DNA of 64,000 bases. Source: Brevundimonas sp. (lineage in GTDB: Bacteria; Pseudomonadota; Alphaproteobacteria; Caulobacterales; Caulobacteraceae). Every line of letters starts with the position of its first letter. The stretch's first letter is position 1. A program made the translations under genes and the position numbers. The notes beneath the pieces were generated by a model. The model searched no databases, was not told the DNA's origin, and saw only the letters and a program-made list of their open reading frames with translations. The stretch is taken from the NCBI GenBank assembly GCA_027531145.1, contig JAPZRF010000002.1, positions 110,291-174,290 on the forward strand, read 5' to 3'. Of the stretch, positions 45,594-54,789 are shown piece by piece.

Positions 45594-45923
45594 TCAGAAG
45601 CCGCCGAGCAGCTGGGCCAGGGCGGCGCAGAACGGCGGCAGCAGATAGCCCTGGATGCCGGAGATGATGAGCAGGGCCAGGATCGGGGTGATGTCCAGCC
45701 CGCCTAGCGACGGGATGAAGCGGCGCAGCGGCGCCAGCACCGGGGTGACGATGGCGTCCAGCGTCTGCGCCACCTGGGCCACGAACCGGTTGCGGTAGTT
45801 GATCACCTCGAAGGCGAACAGCCAGCTCAGGATGGCGTTGATGATGATCGCCAGCCACAGCAGCTGGAACAGCGACCCGATCACAAAACAGATGAAGCCC
45901 ACAAGGCCGCCGCCAATTCCCAC
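45594..45923 (-). CDS. YggT family membrane protein
   Basis: A 109-residue inner-membrane protein with two to three hydrophobic segments. [20 protein letters not shown] and [20 protein letters not shown] followed by [15 protein letters not shown] are the YggT signature. The family is linked to turgor or ion homeostasis and to cell-division gene clusters in other bacteria, without a settled function. It is a single gene here, upstream of tRNA-Ala on the opposite strand. Confidence 0.93.
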   Translation of the reverse strand: MGIGGGLVGFICFVIGSLFQLLWLAIIINAILSWLFAFEVINYRNRFVAQVAQTLDAIVTPVLAPLRRFIPSLGGLDITPILALLIISGIQGYLLPPFCAALAQLLGGF

Positions 45924-46081
45924 GAGTCGCTCCTGTCGTGCCTGACGCCGCTTCTAGCCGCGGAACCCCGCCCCGCCAAGCGGCAGCCCCGCCCTCCGGC
46001 CGGCCGGGGGGCGGCGGGGCGAGGATTCGGTTGACGCCGCCCCGCGCCGCTTCTATGTCGCGCCCTCGCCTTCCCGGGTTC

Positions 46082-46157
<76 letters not shown>

Positions 46158-46286
46158 GGCGACTTTTCACCTTCCCCCGGATCCAGGCGTTGCTGCGCCG
46201 GAACACGCTTGCGTGTGCGGCGCGGCATATGTGACCCTATGCCGCGCTGACTGCGGCTTGCGGCGGTCGATTCGGGCGAGACTCCC

Positions 46287-46700
46287 ATGCCGGCGCTTGA
46301 GCAGATCGCCTACGTCAGCCGGGCCCGGGTGGAGATGAGCTCCCTGCAGGCCGTGGCCGAGCTGCTGGCCGCCTCCCAGCGCAACAACTGGCGTGACGAG
46401 ATCACCGGAGCCCTGGCCTACAGCGACGGCCGCTTCTTCCAGGTGGTCGAGGGCCGCACCGACGCCGTCGACCGGCTGATGCGCCGGGTCGAGGCCGACC
46501 CGCGCCACGCCGGCCTGACCGTGGTGCTGCGCCGCCCGATCGATGCGCGCGCCTTCCCCGACTGGGCCATGGCTGTGCCCCGCCTCAGCCCGGAGACCGC
46601 GCCCCTGATGGCCGAGACCCTGACCCTCGCCGACGCGCAACCCGACGCGGCCATCGCCACCCTGCGCCGCCTGACCGAGATCGACGCCATCCATTCGTGA
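46287..46700 (+). CDS. BLUF-domain blue-light photoreceptor
   Basis: A stand-alone 137-residue BLUF protein that binds FAD and responds to blue light. The key residues match those of AppA with a constant offset: Tyr 9 in EQIAYVSRA, Asn 34 in [16 protein letters not shown], Gln 52 in FFQVVEG, and Trp 93/Met 95 in DWAM. The rest is a short C-terminal extension with no enzymatic domain, so it must signal through a partner protein, as short BLUF proteins do. It sits alone between tRNA-Ala and a palindromic repeat cluster; no obvious partner is next to it. Confidence 0.93.
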   Translation: MPALEQIAYVSRARVEMSSLQAVAELLAASQRNNWRDEITGALAYSDGRFFQVVEGRTDAVDRLMRRVEADPRHAGLTVVLRRPIDARAFPDWAMAVPRLSPETAPLMAETLTLADAQPDAAIATLRRLTEIDAIHS

Positions 46701-46711
46701 ACGGGACTGCT

Positions 46712-46975
46712 CTTCCTCCCCCGCAGGGGGAGGGGGACCACGCGCAGCGTGGTGGAGGGGGGCGACCCGCGATCGCAGCGTTCATCCCCCCCTCCGTCAC
46801 GGCGCTGCGCGCCGCGCCACCTCCCCCTGTGGGGGAGGAATGGAGAGCGCCCTCGGCGTCTCGCCCATTCTCTATCCCCCATAGCGAAGCGTATGGGGGA
46901 GGAGAAAAGACGCGCGCCTGGCCCCCTTCCCATTTCATGGGGAGGGGGACCGCGAAGCGGTGGAGGGGCCTGCGC
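46712..46975. repeat. Cluster of inverted palindromic repeats
   Basis: A CTTCCTCCCCC-type unit with a CCACGCGCAGCGTGG hairpin (46712-46762) is followed by a diverged inverted copy (46787-46840). A third and fourth unit (46872-46975) carry ATAGCGAAGCGTAT and CCGCGAAGCGG hairpins flanked by GGGGGAGG tracts. The array fills the convergent gap between the BLUF and HPr genes, like a BIME-type arrangement of REP sequences. Confidence 0.8.
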
Positions 46976-46980
46976 CTCCC

Positions 46981-47259
46981 CTACGCCTCCTCGTCGAAGC
47001 GGCGGTCGACGAGGGCCACCAAGGCGGCGAGGGCCGCCTCGGCGTCCGGGCCCTCGGCCGCGATCTCGATGTCGCAGCCAAGGCCGGCGCCCAGCATCAA
47101 CAGGCCCATGATCGAGCGCGCGTCGACCGTGGTCCCGTCGCGGGTGACCCTCACCTCCGACTCGAAGCCCGAGGCGGTCTTCACGAACTTGGCCGAGGCC
47201 CGGGCGTGCAGGCCGCGGGCGTTGCAGATGTTGACGATGGCCGAGGCCGTCCCGCTCAT
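46981..47259 (-). CDS. ptsH: Phosphocarrier protein HPr
   Basis: A 92-residue phosphocarrier of the regulatory PTS. The phosphoryl-accepting His 18 is in GLHARASAKFVKTASG, and the HprK target Ser 49 in DARSIMGLLMLGAG. Both are conserved, so the protein can take phosphate from EI and be phosphorylated on Ser. The start overlaps the EIIA stop by four bases. There is no sugar permease nearby; with HprK and EIIA-Man this is the regulatory system known from alphaproteobacteria. Confidence 0.95.
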   Translation of the reverse strand: MSGTASAIVNICNARGLHARASAKFVKTASGFESEVRVTRDGTTVDARSIMGLLMLGAGLGCDIEIAAEGPDAEAALAALVALVDRRFDEEA

Positions 47260-47660
47260 TTTTCGCCCGCCAGCACCCAGGAGGCCACCGAGATATCCTT
47301 GCGCCCGGCGTCCTGGGCATGAGCCACGCAGGCCTCCAGCGGCTCGCGGCCGCGCACGCTGGCCAGCTTGATCAGCATCGGCAGGTTGAGGCCGGCGATG
47401 ACCTCGGCCCCGGTCTGCTCCATCACCGAGATGGCCAGGTTGGAGGGCGTGCCGCCGAACATGTCGGTCAGCAGGATCACCCCGGCCCCGTCGTCGACCG
47501 CCGCGGCGGCGTCGATGATGTCACGGCGGCGTCGGTCCATGTCGTCGTCGGGCCCGATACAGATGGCCGCGACGCCGCGCTGCGGGCCGACCACATGCTC
47601 CATGGCCGAGAGGAACTCCGCGGCCAGCCCGCCATGGGTGACGATCACCAGCCCGATCAT
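47256..47660 (-). CDS. PTS system mannose-type EIIA component
   Basis: A 134-residue EIIA of the mannose family. The phospho-acceptor His 9 is in LVIVTHGGLAAEFLSAMEHV, and the fold is confirmed by LLTDMFGGTPSNLAISVM. Alphaproteobacteria carry a lone EIIA-Man without EIIB/C, which works as a regulator accepting phosphate from HPr. It is coupled to ptsH and lies 132 bases downstream of hprK. Confidence 0.94.
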   Translation of the reverse strand: MIGLVIVTHGGLAAEFLSAMEHVVGPQRGVAAICIGPDDDMDRRRRDIIDAAAAVDDGAGVILLTDMFGGTPSNLAISVMEQTGAEVIAGLNLPMLIKLASVRGREPLEACVAHAQDAGRKDISVASWVLAGEK

Positions 47661-47792
47661 CGGCGCTGAAGCCCCCTGGCCTTATGTCTTGTGGGTCGGG
47701 ATCCGCTGGTCCGGGGTCCGCTGGAAAGGGTTCCGCTCATGCCGCCTTCACTGGCTCCGCGCCCCCGCGGGCTCGCGCACAGGCCGGCTGTC

Positions 47793-48242
47793 TTAGGGCA
47801 AGACTGGGTCACAAGGAAGGCGTCTCAACACCCGGGCAATGAGGACCGCGGCGAGCGGGCCGTCGAGCGGCAGGCCCAGCTGCGGAATCGTCACCCCGTC
47901 GATGACGCGGGAGCGGGGCTCCGGCAGGCGCTCGGGGGCCGCCTCGGCCTGGATCGCCAGCGCCAGCGGGACCAGCGCCAGGGGCGGGACCTCCAGCAGG
48001 CCGACACCGCGCCCCTCCAGCCGGCCGGCGATGCGCGCCGGGGCCCGGGCGTAGAGCCGCCCGCCGGAGGTCCAGATGAGGGCGTAGTCATCGGCCACCA
48101 GCCGGAAGCCGCGCTCCAGCAGGCGCAGGGTCAGGGCGCTCTTGCCGGCCCCCGGGGGGCCCTCGATCATCACCCCGGCCCAGCCCTGCGGGGTCCAGGC
48201 CGCGGCCACGGAGGCGTGAAGGGGGGGCGGCCCCGGGTTCAT
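47793..48242 (-). CDS. hprK: HPr kinase/phosphorylase, short alphaproteobacterial form
   Basis: Bifunctional enzyme that phosphorylates and dephosphorylates HPr on Ser. The 149-residue protein corresponds to the C-terminal catalytic domain only, as in other alphaproteobacteria, and lacks the N-terminal domain of Firmicutes HprK. The P-loop is MIEGPPGAGKSALTLRLLER, followed by FRLVADDYALIW and a region RLEGRGVGLLEVPPL like the HprK signature. The ATG overlaps the chvG stop by four bases (ATGA), tying it to the two-component system. Confidence 0.94.
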   Translation of the reverse strand: MNPGPPPLHASVAAAWTPQGWAGVMIEGPPGAGKSALTLRLLERGFRLVADDYALIWTSGGRLYARAPARIAGRLEGRGVGLLEVPPLALVPLALAIQAEAAPERLPEPRSRVIDGVTIPQLGLPLDGPLAAVLIARVLRRLPCDPVLP

Positions 48243-49858
48243 CGCGGCCGCCGCGGCTGGCCCGGGCGTACGAGCGGCAGGCGCACCACGAACACGGCCC
48301 CCCCCTCCGGTGCGTTCCCGGCGTGGATGCGGCCGCCATGGGCCTCGACGATCTGGCGCGCGATCGACAGGCCAAGACCCGAGTTGGCCCCGAAGGCCGT
48401 CCCCTTGGGCCGCGAGGTGTAGAAGCGCTCGAAGATGGTCTTGAGATTGTCTGGCGGCACGCCCGGACCCTGGTCGCGGACCTGCACCCGCAGCGGCCGC
48501 TCCGGATCGCCGTCATCCTGGTCGAGGCGCACCTCGACCTCTCCGGCCGGAGGGCTGAAGGATCGGGCGTTGTCGATCAGGTTGCGGAACACCTGGCCCA
48601 GCGGCCCGTCGCGCCCCATCACGAGAGCGCTCTCCAGCGGCCCGGCGGCGAAACGCACCTCCGCCTCGCCCGGCCGCGCCGAGGTGGCGTAGACATTGAC
48701 GAGCTCCGCCAGCAGCCGGCCCAGATCCACCGGCCGCGGCCGGTCGCGCGACAATTCCGCGTCCAGCCGCGAGGCGTTGGAGATGTCGGTGATCAGCCGG
48801 TCCAGCCGGCGCACATCGGCCTGCAGCAAAGCCGTCAGCTTTTCCCGCTGGGCCTCGGCCCTGACCAGGGGCAGGGTCTCCAGCGCCGATCTGATCGAGG
48901 TCAGGGGGTTCTTGATCTCGTGCGCCACATCGGCGGCGAAGCGCTCGATCGCGTCCATCCGGTCCGACAGGGTGCGGGTCATGGTCTCCAGCGCCCGCGC
49001 CAGGTCGCCGATCTCGTCCCGGCGGCCCTCGAGGTCGGGCAGGGAGATGGCCCGGGCCCGCTGCAGCCGCACGGCATCGGCCGCCATTGACAGGCGCGTC
49101 ATCGGCCGCACCACGAACAGGTGCATCAGCAGCGACGACAGCAGCGACACCAGCACCGCCACGACCGCGAACGGCATCAGGGCGCGGCGCTGGGCCGCCA
49201 CCGTCTCGTCCACGTCGCCGGCCTCCAGCGTCAGCACGCCCAGCACCTGGCGCACATGGCGGACCGGGATCGAGACCGACACCACCCGGTCGCCGCTCTC
49301 GGACAGGCGCAGCCCGGCTCGCGGCTGCCCGGCGAGGGCGGCGGCCACCTCGGCCTCCAGCTCGGTCCGCGCCTCGGCCAGCTCGCGCGCGTCCGCCTCG
49401 CGGTCGCGGGCGGGCGGCACAGGCGCGTCGGCCGGCCGCGCCGGCGGCAGGGCCGACCCGGGGATCTCCTCCGAGACGGCGTAGCTGTCGGTCACCAGCC
49501 AGCCCTGGTCGTCGAACAGCCGCGCCCGCTGGCCCACGGGGATGAAGTTGTCGCGCAGCACCAGGGCCGCGTCGACCGGATTGAGTGCCGGATAGGGCTC
49601 GCCGCGGGTGGCGCCGGCCTCGCCCAGCACATTGGCCAGCAGCTCGGCCTGGGCGGTCAGTGAGTCCAGCCGGGCGTCGATCAGGTTACGCCGCCACTCG
49701 TTGAGCAGCAGCGCCCCGACCAGCAGGATCAGCAGGCTGAGCAGGTTGAGCGCAAGGATCAGCCCGCCGAGCCGCGAGCCGGCGAGCTGCAGCGGCCGGC
49801 GAGCCAGGTCCCCGTCACCCTCCGGGTCAGCTCTCGCGGTATCGGTAGCCGACGCCAT
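48239..49858 (-). CDS. chvG: Sensor histidine kinase ChvG
   Basis: Membrane sensor kinase of the ChvG-ChvI system, which responds to envelope or acid stress. The 539-residue protein has one helix near [20 protein letters not shown], a periplasmic domain of about 190 residues, a second helix ([20 protein letters not shown]), a HAMP segment, the H-box [20 protein letters not shown] (His near residue 312), and N/G boxes in [13 protein letters not shown] and [18 protein letters not shown]. The start at 49858 is preferred because the upstream in-frame extension is low-complexity shadow. The 5' end overlaps the chvI 3' end by 32 bases. Confidence 0.95.
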   Translation of the reverse strand: MASATDTARADPEGDGDLARRPLQLAGSRLGGLILALNLLSLLILLVGALLLNEWRRNLIDARLDSLTAQAELLANVLGEAGATRGEPYPALNPVDAALVLRDNFIPVGQRARLFDDQGWLVTDSYAVSEEIPGSALPPARPADAPVPPARDREADARELAEARTELEAEVAAALAGQPRAGLRLSESGDRVVSVSIPVRHVRQVLGVLTLEAGDVDETVAAQRRALMPFAVVAVLVSLLSSLLMHLFVVRPMTRLSMAADAVRLQRARAISLPDLEGRRDEIGDLARALETMTRTLSDRMDAIERFAADVAHEIKNPLTSIRSALETLPLVRAEAQREKLTALLQADVRRLDRLITDISNASRLDAELSRDRPRPVDLGRLLAELVNVYATSARPGEAEVRFAAGPLESALVMGRDGPLGQVFRNLIDNARSFSPPAGEVEVRLDQDDGDPERPLRVQVRDQGPGVPPDNLKTIFERFYTSRPKGTAFGANSGLGLSIARQIVEAHGGRIHAGNAPEGGAVFVVRLPLVRPGQPRRPR

Positions 49859-50531
49859 ACAGGGTCTCGATCGCGTCGAACTCGGGGTCGACGACCCGGA
49901 ACTTCTTGCGCATGCGCTTGACGTGGCTGTCGATGGTGCGGTCGTCGACATAGACCTGGTCGTCGTAGGCGGCGTCCATCAGGCTGTCGCGGCTCTTCAC
50001 GAAGCCGGGACGCTGGGCCAGGGCCTGCAGCAGCAGGAACTCGGTCACCGTCAGCTTCACGGCCAGGCCGTCCCAGGTGCACTCGTGTCGCGCCGGGTCC
50101 ATCACCAGCTTGCCGCGGCGGATGGCGCGGCCGGCCGCCTCGGCCCCGGTCTCGGGCTCCTCGCCAGGCTGACCGCTGCGGCGCAGGATAGCCTTGACCC
50201 GCTCGAGCAGCAGCCGCTGGCTGAACGGCTTGTGGATGTAGTCGTCGGCCCCGAGGTTGAAGCCGAGGATCTCGTCGATCTCCTCATCCTTGGAGGTCAG
50301 CATGACCACCGGCACGCTGGAGCTCTGGCGCAGCCGACGCAGCACCTCCATGCCGTCCATGCGGGGCATCTTGACGTCCAGGATGGCCAGGTCCGGCGGG
50401 TTGGCCTCCAGCGCCTCCAGGCCGCTGGCCCCGTCGTGGTAGGCCGTGACCGTATGGCCGTGGCTCTCGAGCGCCAGCGACACGGAAGTCACGATGTTCT
50501 CGTCGTCGTCGACCAGGGTGATGTTGGCCAA
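49827..50531 (-). CDS. chvI: Response regulator ChvI
   Basis: OmpR-type DNA-binding response regulator, 234 residues. The receiver domain has the acidic pair in [14 protein letters not shown], phospho-acceptor Asp 52 in [13 protein letters not shown], and Lys in [13 protein letters not shown]. The winged helix has [20 protein letters not shown] and [14 protein letters not shown]. The TTG codon at 50531 is taken as start because GAGGAG lies nine bases before it and the protein then begins [12 protein letters not shown], as in known ChvI proteins. First gene of chvI-chvG-hprK, with overlaps throughout. Confidence 0.94.
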   Translation of the reverse strand: MANITLVDDDENIVTSVSLALESHGHTVTAYHDGASGLEALEANPPDLAILDVKMPRMDGMEVLRRLRQSSSVPVVMLTSKDEEIDEILGFNLGADDYIHKPFSQRLLLERVKAILRRSGQPGEEPETGAEAAGRAIRRGKLVMDPARHECTWDGLAVKLTVTEFLLLQALAQRPGFVKSRDSLMDAAYDDQVYVDDRTIDSHVKRMRKKFRVVDPEFDAIETLYGVGYRYRES

Positions 50532-50719
50532 GGCGATAGTCTCCTCGTTGCAGCGTGCGCCAAGCTCGCCGGGCGGTGAAACGCATGGCAAGCGTTACCG
50601 TTTCGCCGCTGATCAGGTTCAGATTAGGGCGTTCGCCGCACCTTTTCCAAGCAATGAACACCGGAACTTAAGGCGTCGCCGCTATCGTGCGGCGTCGGTT
50701 CACGTTTCAGGATGGTTCA

Positions 50720-52438
50720 GTGTCCGGTCAGGTTCACTACGAGGTCTATTTCCGCAAGACCGCACTGTCGGGCTGGGACCTCGTCCAGGCCTGCGACAGC
50801 AAGCAGCAGGCGATCGAGACGGCCGGGGAGCTGCTGGCCGACCGGCGCGCGGTAGGCGTCAAGGTGACCAGGGAGACCCTGGATCCGGCTACGATGCGCT
50901 TCGACAGCACGATCGTCATGACCCGCGGTGACACCCAGGCCCCGCGCCACAAGCCGGCTGCCGCGGGGGAGATGACGCCGCGCTGCCTCGCCCCGGACGA
51001 TCTCTACGCCCCGCACGCCCGCGACGTGCTGGCCCAGGTGCTGGAGGAGTGGCTGCGCCGCCAGTCGGTCACGGCCTTCGAGCTGCTCCACCGCCCCGAC
51101 CTGGCCGAACGGCTCGAGGCCTCCGGCGTGGAGTTGCAACACGCCATCCAGCGCATCGCCGTGCCCGACAGCCAGGTCAGCGGCCAGCCGATCCACGAGG
51201 TCGTCCGTCACTACCAGAACCTGGCCGACAGGACCCTGGAGAAGGTCATCGGGGCCGGCCGGAAAGGCCTGTTCCGGGACCTCGCCAACCGGTCGCTGGC
51301 CGAGCTCGCCGACCGCCTCGCCGGTGCCCCCGACGGGGCATTCATCATGGGCGGGACCCTCGCCGGAGCGCTCGTCGGCCTGCGGCTGCACAGCGAGCGA
51401 CTTGACCGGATGATGGACCTTGCCGATCTGGCACCGGTGGCCGGCCCGGGCCGGGCCCTGGTGATGGGAGCGATCGAGCAGATCCTGCGCGAGATGCTGG
51501 CCTCGCCCGCGGTGCTGTCCCAGATCCTCGGCCCCGACCTCGACCACGGCGAACGCCTCGCGGCCGCCTTACGCATGGTGGCTCCGCGCGAGATCGAGAT
51601 GCTGCTCAGGGCCGACCCGCGCTTCGCCAGGCAGATGCCGAACATCAGCGGCCCGGCCAGCCGGCTCGGTGCCCGGCTCGCCGCCGGCGAGTTCCCGCAG
51701 CTGGCCAACGCCCTGGTGCGGATGGTCGTGCGCGAGTTGAGCGGGTCGCGCCGGCTGCGGCCTTCCAGTGCCCGCGGCGAGATCGACGTTCTGCGCGCGC
51801 TGGCCATGGGTCTGACCGCCGCCGCCGGCCGGCTGCTGACGCTGGAAGAAATCCAGATCGCCTTCACGGAGCGCTCCAGGACGCTGGTGGCGGCCGACTT
51901 CGTCGCCGCCTTCGTATCTCAGTGCGACACCGCCCTGAGCGAGGCCGAGCATCTCACCCGCCTGTGCGAGAACGTCACCGGCGGGGCCAACAAGCGCGCC
52001 GCCGCCCGCTGGCTGTTGGCCTGCGTCACCTCGGTGAGGTTCGAGACCGAGCTGCGCGCCGGCCTCTCCGCCCGCACGGCCATGCAGCGGCTGGGCATCC
52101 TCGCCCGGCTGGCCCGCAGCGTGGCTGCCGCCACCCTCGGCGACAAGGACGAGGCCCAGATCACCGCCGCCATCGGCAAGGTCGCCGCCGGACTGGAGGC
52201 CGAGACAAAGCTGGTGCAGCAGCTCGGTCGCTCGCCGGCTCCGATCCCGCAAAAGCTGGCAGCCTTGCTCAGACTGGCGGTCGGCGAGGCCGGCCCCCCC
52301 GGCACCGTGGCCGAGCGGGCGAAGGCCGAGGCGCTGCGCCTCTGCAGGGTGCCGGAAACCCGCGCGGCCCTCGCCGCCGACCCGGCCGCCATGCCTCTGC
52401 TGCAGCCCATGCTGAAGGCCGCCGGCATCGCTGCCTGA
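50720..52438 (+). CDS. Conserved hypothetical protein, mostly helical
   Basis: A 572-residue soluble protein without signal peptide or membrane helix. The first about 70 residues are a compact domain (GQVHYEVYFRKTALSGWDLV, then a VGVKVTRETLDPATM segment) that I recall from Caulobacterales proteins of unknown function; the rest is Ala/Leu-rich helix with possible repeat character. The GTG at 50720 is preferred over 50687 because AGGA lies about eight bases upstream and the conserved domain starts there. It is divergent from chvI with a gap of about 190 bases and is a possible ChvI target by position only. Confidence 0.75.
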   Translation: MSGQVHYEVYFRKTALSGWDLVQACDSKQQAIETAGELLADRRAVGVKVTRETLDPATMRFDSTIVMTRGDTQAPRHKPAAAGEMTPRCLAPDDLYAPHARDVLAQVLEEWLRRQSVTAFELLHRPDLAERLEASGVELQHAIQRIAVPDSQVSGQPIHEVVRHYQNLADRTLEKVIGAGRKGLFRDLANRSLAELADRLAGAPDGAFIMGGTLAGALVGLRLHSERLDRMMDLADLAPVAGPGRALVMGAIEQILREMLASPAVLSQILGPDLDHGERLAAALRMVAPREIEMLLRADPRFARQMPNISGPASRLGARLAAGEFPQLANALVRMVVRELSGSRRLRPSSARGEIDVLRALAMGLTAAAGRLLTLEEIQIAFTERSRTLVAADFVAAFVSQCDTALSEAEHLTRLCENVTGGANKRAAARWLLACVTSVRFETELRAGLSARTAMQRLGILARLARSVAAATLGDKDEAQITAAIGKVAAGLEAETKLVQQLGRSPAPIPQKLAALLRLAVGEAGPPGTVAERAKAEALRLCRVPETRAALAADPAAMPLLQPMLKAAGIAA

Positions 52439-52531
52439 CTGTCCCGGTCGCCTGAGCGGCGAGCCCGCGTTCGTTCCGACACACTTTCGCTATAACTCCG
52501 CCCGGAACTTTGGACGGTCGGGGGGCGGCCG

Positions 52532-53278
52532 ATGGACACCTTGCAGGAACGATGGGCGCGGCTGGCGCCTCATGCCGAGCTGGTCACTCCGGCCGGTCGC
52601 GGCCCCTTTCCGACCGTCGTCCTGTTTCACGGCTGCGGCGGCGTGCGGGCCCACATCCACGCCTACGCCCGGGCCGCGGCGGCGGCCGGCTGGGCCGCCC
52701 TGGTGGTCGATTCCTTCGCAGCCCGGGGCTGGAGCCGGCGGTTGGCGCAGTTCGTCGTCTGCACCGGGCTGATCTTCCGCGGCCGGCGCCGCGCCGGCGA
52801 TGTGCTGGCGGCGCTGCTGGGGGCCCGGCGCATGCCGATCGTCGACCCCGGGCGCCTCGTCGTGGCGGGCTGGAGCCACGGTGCCTGGGCCATCATGGAC
52901 TTGTGGGCCCAGCCGCTGGCGCGGCGCGGCGAAGTGCGGCTCGCCGACGCCGACCGCGGCTCGCTGGACGGCGTAATCGGGGGCTTCCTCGCCTATCCCT
53001 ATGTCGGGATCGCCTCCGCCAGCGGGGCGGGCCGGCCCTGGCCGAGGCCCCTGCGCCTCCTCTCGATCGTGCCGCGGCGCGATCACATGGCCAGCGTCCG
53101 GAGGCATCTGCGCGCCCTGTCCGCCGCGGTCGCCGCCGGGTCCGAAGTGTCGATCTGGAGCGTCGACGCCACCCACGCCTTCGACGAGCCGGGGCTGGCC
53201 CACCGTCTGTTCACATACGATGAGGACCTCGGCGCGGAAGCGATCCGGCGCTTCCAGGCCTTCCTCAGGTCGCTCTGA
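52532..53278 (+). CDS. Dienelactone hydrolase-like alpha/beta hydrolase
   Basis: A 248-residue hydrolase. FPTVVLFHGCGGVRAHIHAY gives the oxyanion region, RLVVAGWSHGAWAIMDLWA the nucleophile elbow (Ser in GWSHGA), and VDATHAFDEPGLAHR the catalytic His. The overall order matches dienelactone-hydrolase-family proteins, although Ser replaces the Cys of true dienelactone hydrolases. No signal peptide is visible. The substrate is unknown. It converges with the OsmC gene 12 bases away. Confidence 0.85.
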   Translation: MDTLQERWARLAPHAELVTPAGRGPFPTVVLFHGCGGVRAHIHAYARAAAAAGWAALVVDSFAARGWSRRLAQFVVCTGLIFRGRRRAGDVLAALLGARRMPIVDPGRLVVAGWSHGAWAIMDLWAQPLARRGEVRLADADRGSLDGVIGGFLAYPYVGIASASGAGRPWPRPLRLLSIVPRRDHMASVRRHLRALSAAVAAGSEVSIWSVDATHAFDEPGLAHRLFTYDEDLGAEAIRRFQAFLRSL

Positions 53279-53290
53279 CGGCGCGCGCCG

Positions 53291-53746
53291 TCAGCCCTCG
53301 ACCACCACCTCGCCGCGGAGCGAGTTGGCGATGTAGCAGAGGCGGTGCGCCTGCTCGTGCAGCCCGGCGAGGGTCCCGGCATCGGGCTCCGCCCCGCCCC
53401 ACACGATCCGCGGCCTCAGGGTCACCCGCGTCACCGACATGCGACCGCGGTCGTCGCGCTCGAGCAAGGCCTCGGCCCGGTCGTCGTAGCGGTCGATGAC
53501 GAACCCCGCCTTGGCCGCGAGGGCGAGGAAGAACAGCATGTGGCAGCTGGCCACGGCGGCGGCCAGCGCCTCCTCCGGGTCCACGGCCGTCGGGTCCGAC
53601 AGGGGCGGTGCCACGCTGGTCGGGGCTGACGAGGCCGGGAGCTCCGCCCCGCCGTCGAAGCGCCAGACATGGGCGCGACTGTAGCCCTGGTCGAGGAAGG
53701 CCGCGTCGCCGCGGGTCCAGGCGATCTCGGCGACGTGCAGGCTCAA
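53291..53746 (-). CDS. OsmC family peroxiredoxin-like protein
   Basis: A 151-residue OsmC-fold protein, probably a thiol-dependent hydroperoxide reductase. The two redox cysteines are visible in [20 protein letters not shown] and [14 protein letters not shown]. Length fits the small OsmC/YhfA type. The start overlaps the trpS stop by four bases (ATGA), making it the last gene of murJ-trpS-osmC. Confidence 0.92.
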   Translation of the reverse strand: MSLHVAEIAWTRGDAAFLDQGYSRAHVWRFDGGAELPASSAPTSVAPPLSDPTAVDPEEALAAAVASCHMLFFLALAAKAGFVIDRYDDRAEALLERDDRGRMSVTRVTLRPRIVWGGAEPDAGTLAGLHEQAHRLCYIANSLRGEVVVEG

Positions 53747-54789
53747 GGCCGGTGCCAGAAGCCGACCAGGTCCTTGACCTCGGCGACCGTGGCCTCGGCG
53801 ATCCCCGCCGCTTGTTCGGCCCCGCGGGCCAGGGTCCGGTCGATCTCGGCCGGGTCGGCCATCAGCCGGCGCATCTCGGCGGTGACCGGGGCCAGGGCCT
53901 CCACCGCCAGCTCGGCCAGGGCCGGCTTGAAGGCACCGAAGCCCTGTCCGCCGAAGCGGGCCAGCACCTCGGCCGGGGTCTGGTCGGCCAGGGCCGCATA
54001 GATCGACACCAGGTTGCGCGCCTCGGGCCGGCCCTCCAGTGCCTCGACCGTCTCGGGCAGGGCCTCCGGGTCGGTACGCGCCTTCTTGATCTTGGCGGTG
54101 ATGGCGTCGGCGTCGTCGGTCAGGTTGATGCGGCTCTGATCCGAGGGATCAGACTTGGACATCTTGGCCTGGCCGTCGCGCAGGCTCATCACGCGGGTGG
54201 CCGGCCCCTGGATGACCGGCTCGGGCAGGGGGAAGAAGCCCGGCGCGTTGAAGTCGGTGTTGAACTTGGCGGCGATGTCGCGGGTCAGTTCGAGGTGCTG
54301 CTTCTGGTCGTCGCCGACCGGCACCTCGGTGGCCTTGTAGAGCAGGATGTCGGCCGCCTGCAGCACCGGATAGGTGTAGAGGCCGACCGAGGCCCGCTCC
54401 TTGTGCTTGCCGGACTTCTCCTTGAACTGGGTCATCCGGTCGAGCCAGCCGAGCCGGGCGACGCAGTTGAAGATCCACGCCAGCTCGGCATGGGCCGGCA
54501 CCGCCGACTGCGGGAAGATCACCGACCGGGCCGGGTCCAGCCCCGAGGCCAGATAGGCGGCGGCAATCTCGCGCGTCTGGGCCTGCAGCTTGTCCGGTTC
54601 CTGCCAGACGGTGATGGCGTGCAGGTCGGCGACGAACACGAACACCGGCGCGCCCTCGCCCTGCAGGGCGACGAAGCGCTTCAGGGCCCCCAGATAGTTG
54701 CCCAGATGCAGGGCACCGGAGGCCTGGATGCCGGACAGGATGCGGCGCGGGCCCGTGTACGCAGACGGCGTAGAGGTCAGGTCGGTCAT
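53743..54789 (-). CDS. trpS: Tryptophanyl-tRNA synthetase
   Basis: Class I synthetase charging tRNA-Trp, 348 residues. The HIGH-type motif is [20 protein letters not shown], the KMSKS motif is [17 protein letters not shown], and [20 protein letters not shown] is the TrpRS signature. Its ATG shares one base with the murJ stop (TGATG) and its own stop overlaps osmC. Co-translation with murJ is likely. Confidence 0.97.
   Translation of the reverse strand: MTDLTSTPSAYTGPRRILSGIQASGALHLGNYLGALKRFVALQGEGAPVFVFVADLHAITVWQEPDKLQAQTREIAAAYLASGLDPARSVIFPQSAVPAHAELAWIFNCVARLGWLDRMTQFKEKSGKHKERASVGLYTYPVLQAADILLYKATEVPVGDDQKQHLELTRDIAAKFNTDFNAPGFFPLPEPVIQGPATRVMSLRDGQAKMSKSDPSDQSRINLTDDADAITAKIKKARTDPEALPETVEALEGRPEARNLVSIYAALADQTPAEVLARFGGQGFGAFKPALAELAVEALAPVTAEMRRLMADPAEIDRTLARGAEQAAGIAEATVAEVKDLVGFWHRP

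Noticed and set aside
47661-47792. A small gene between the EIIA and hprK genes
   Set aside because: Only short frames without ribosome-binding sites are present; the region has imperfect direct repeats of a TCCGCTGG-like block but no coding signal.
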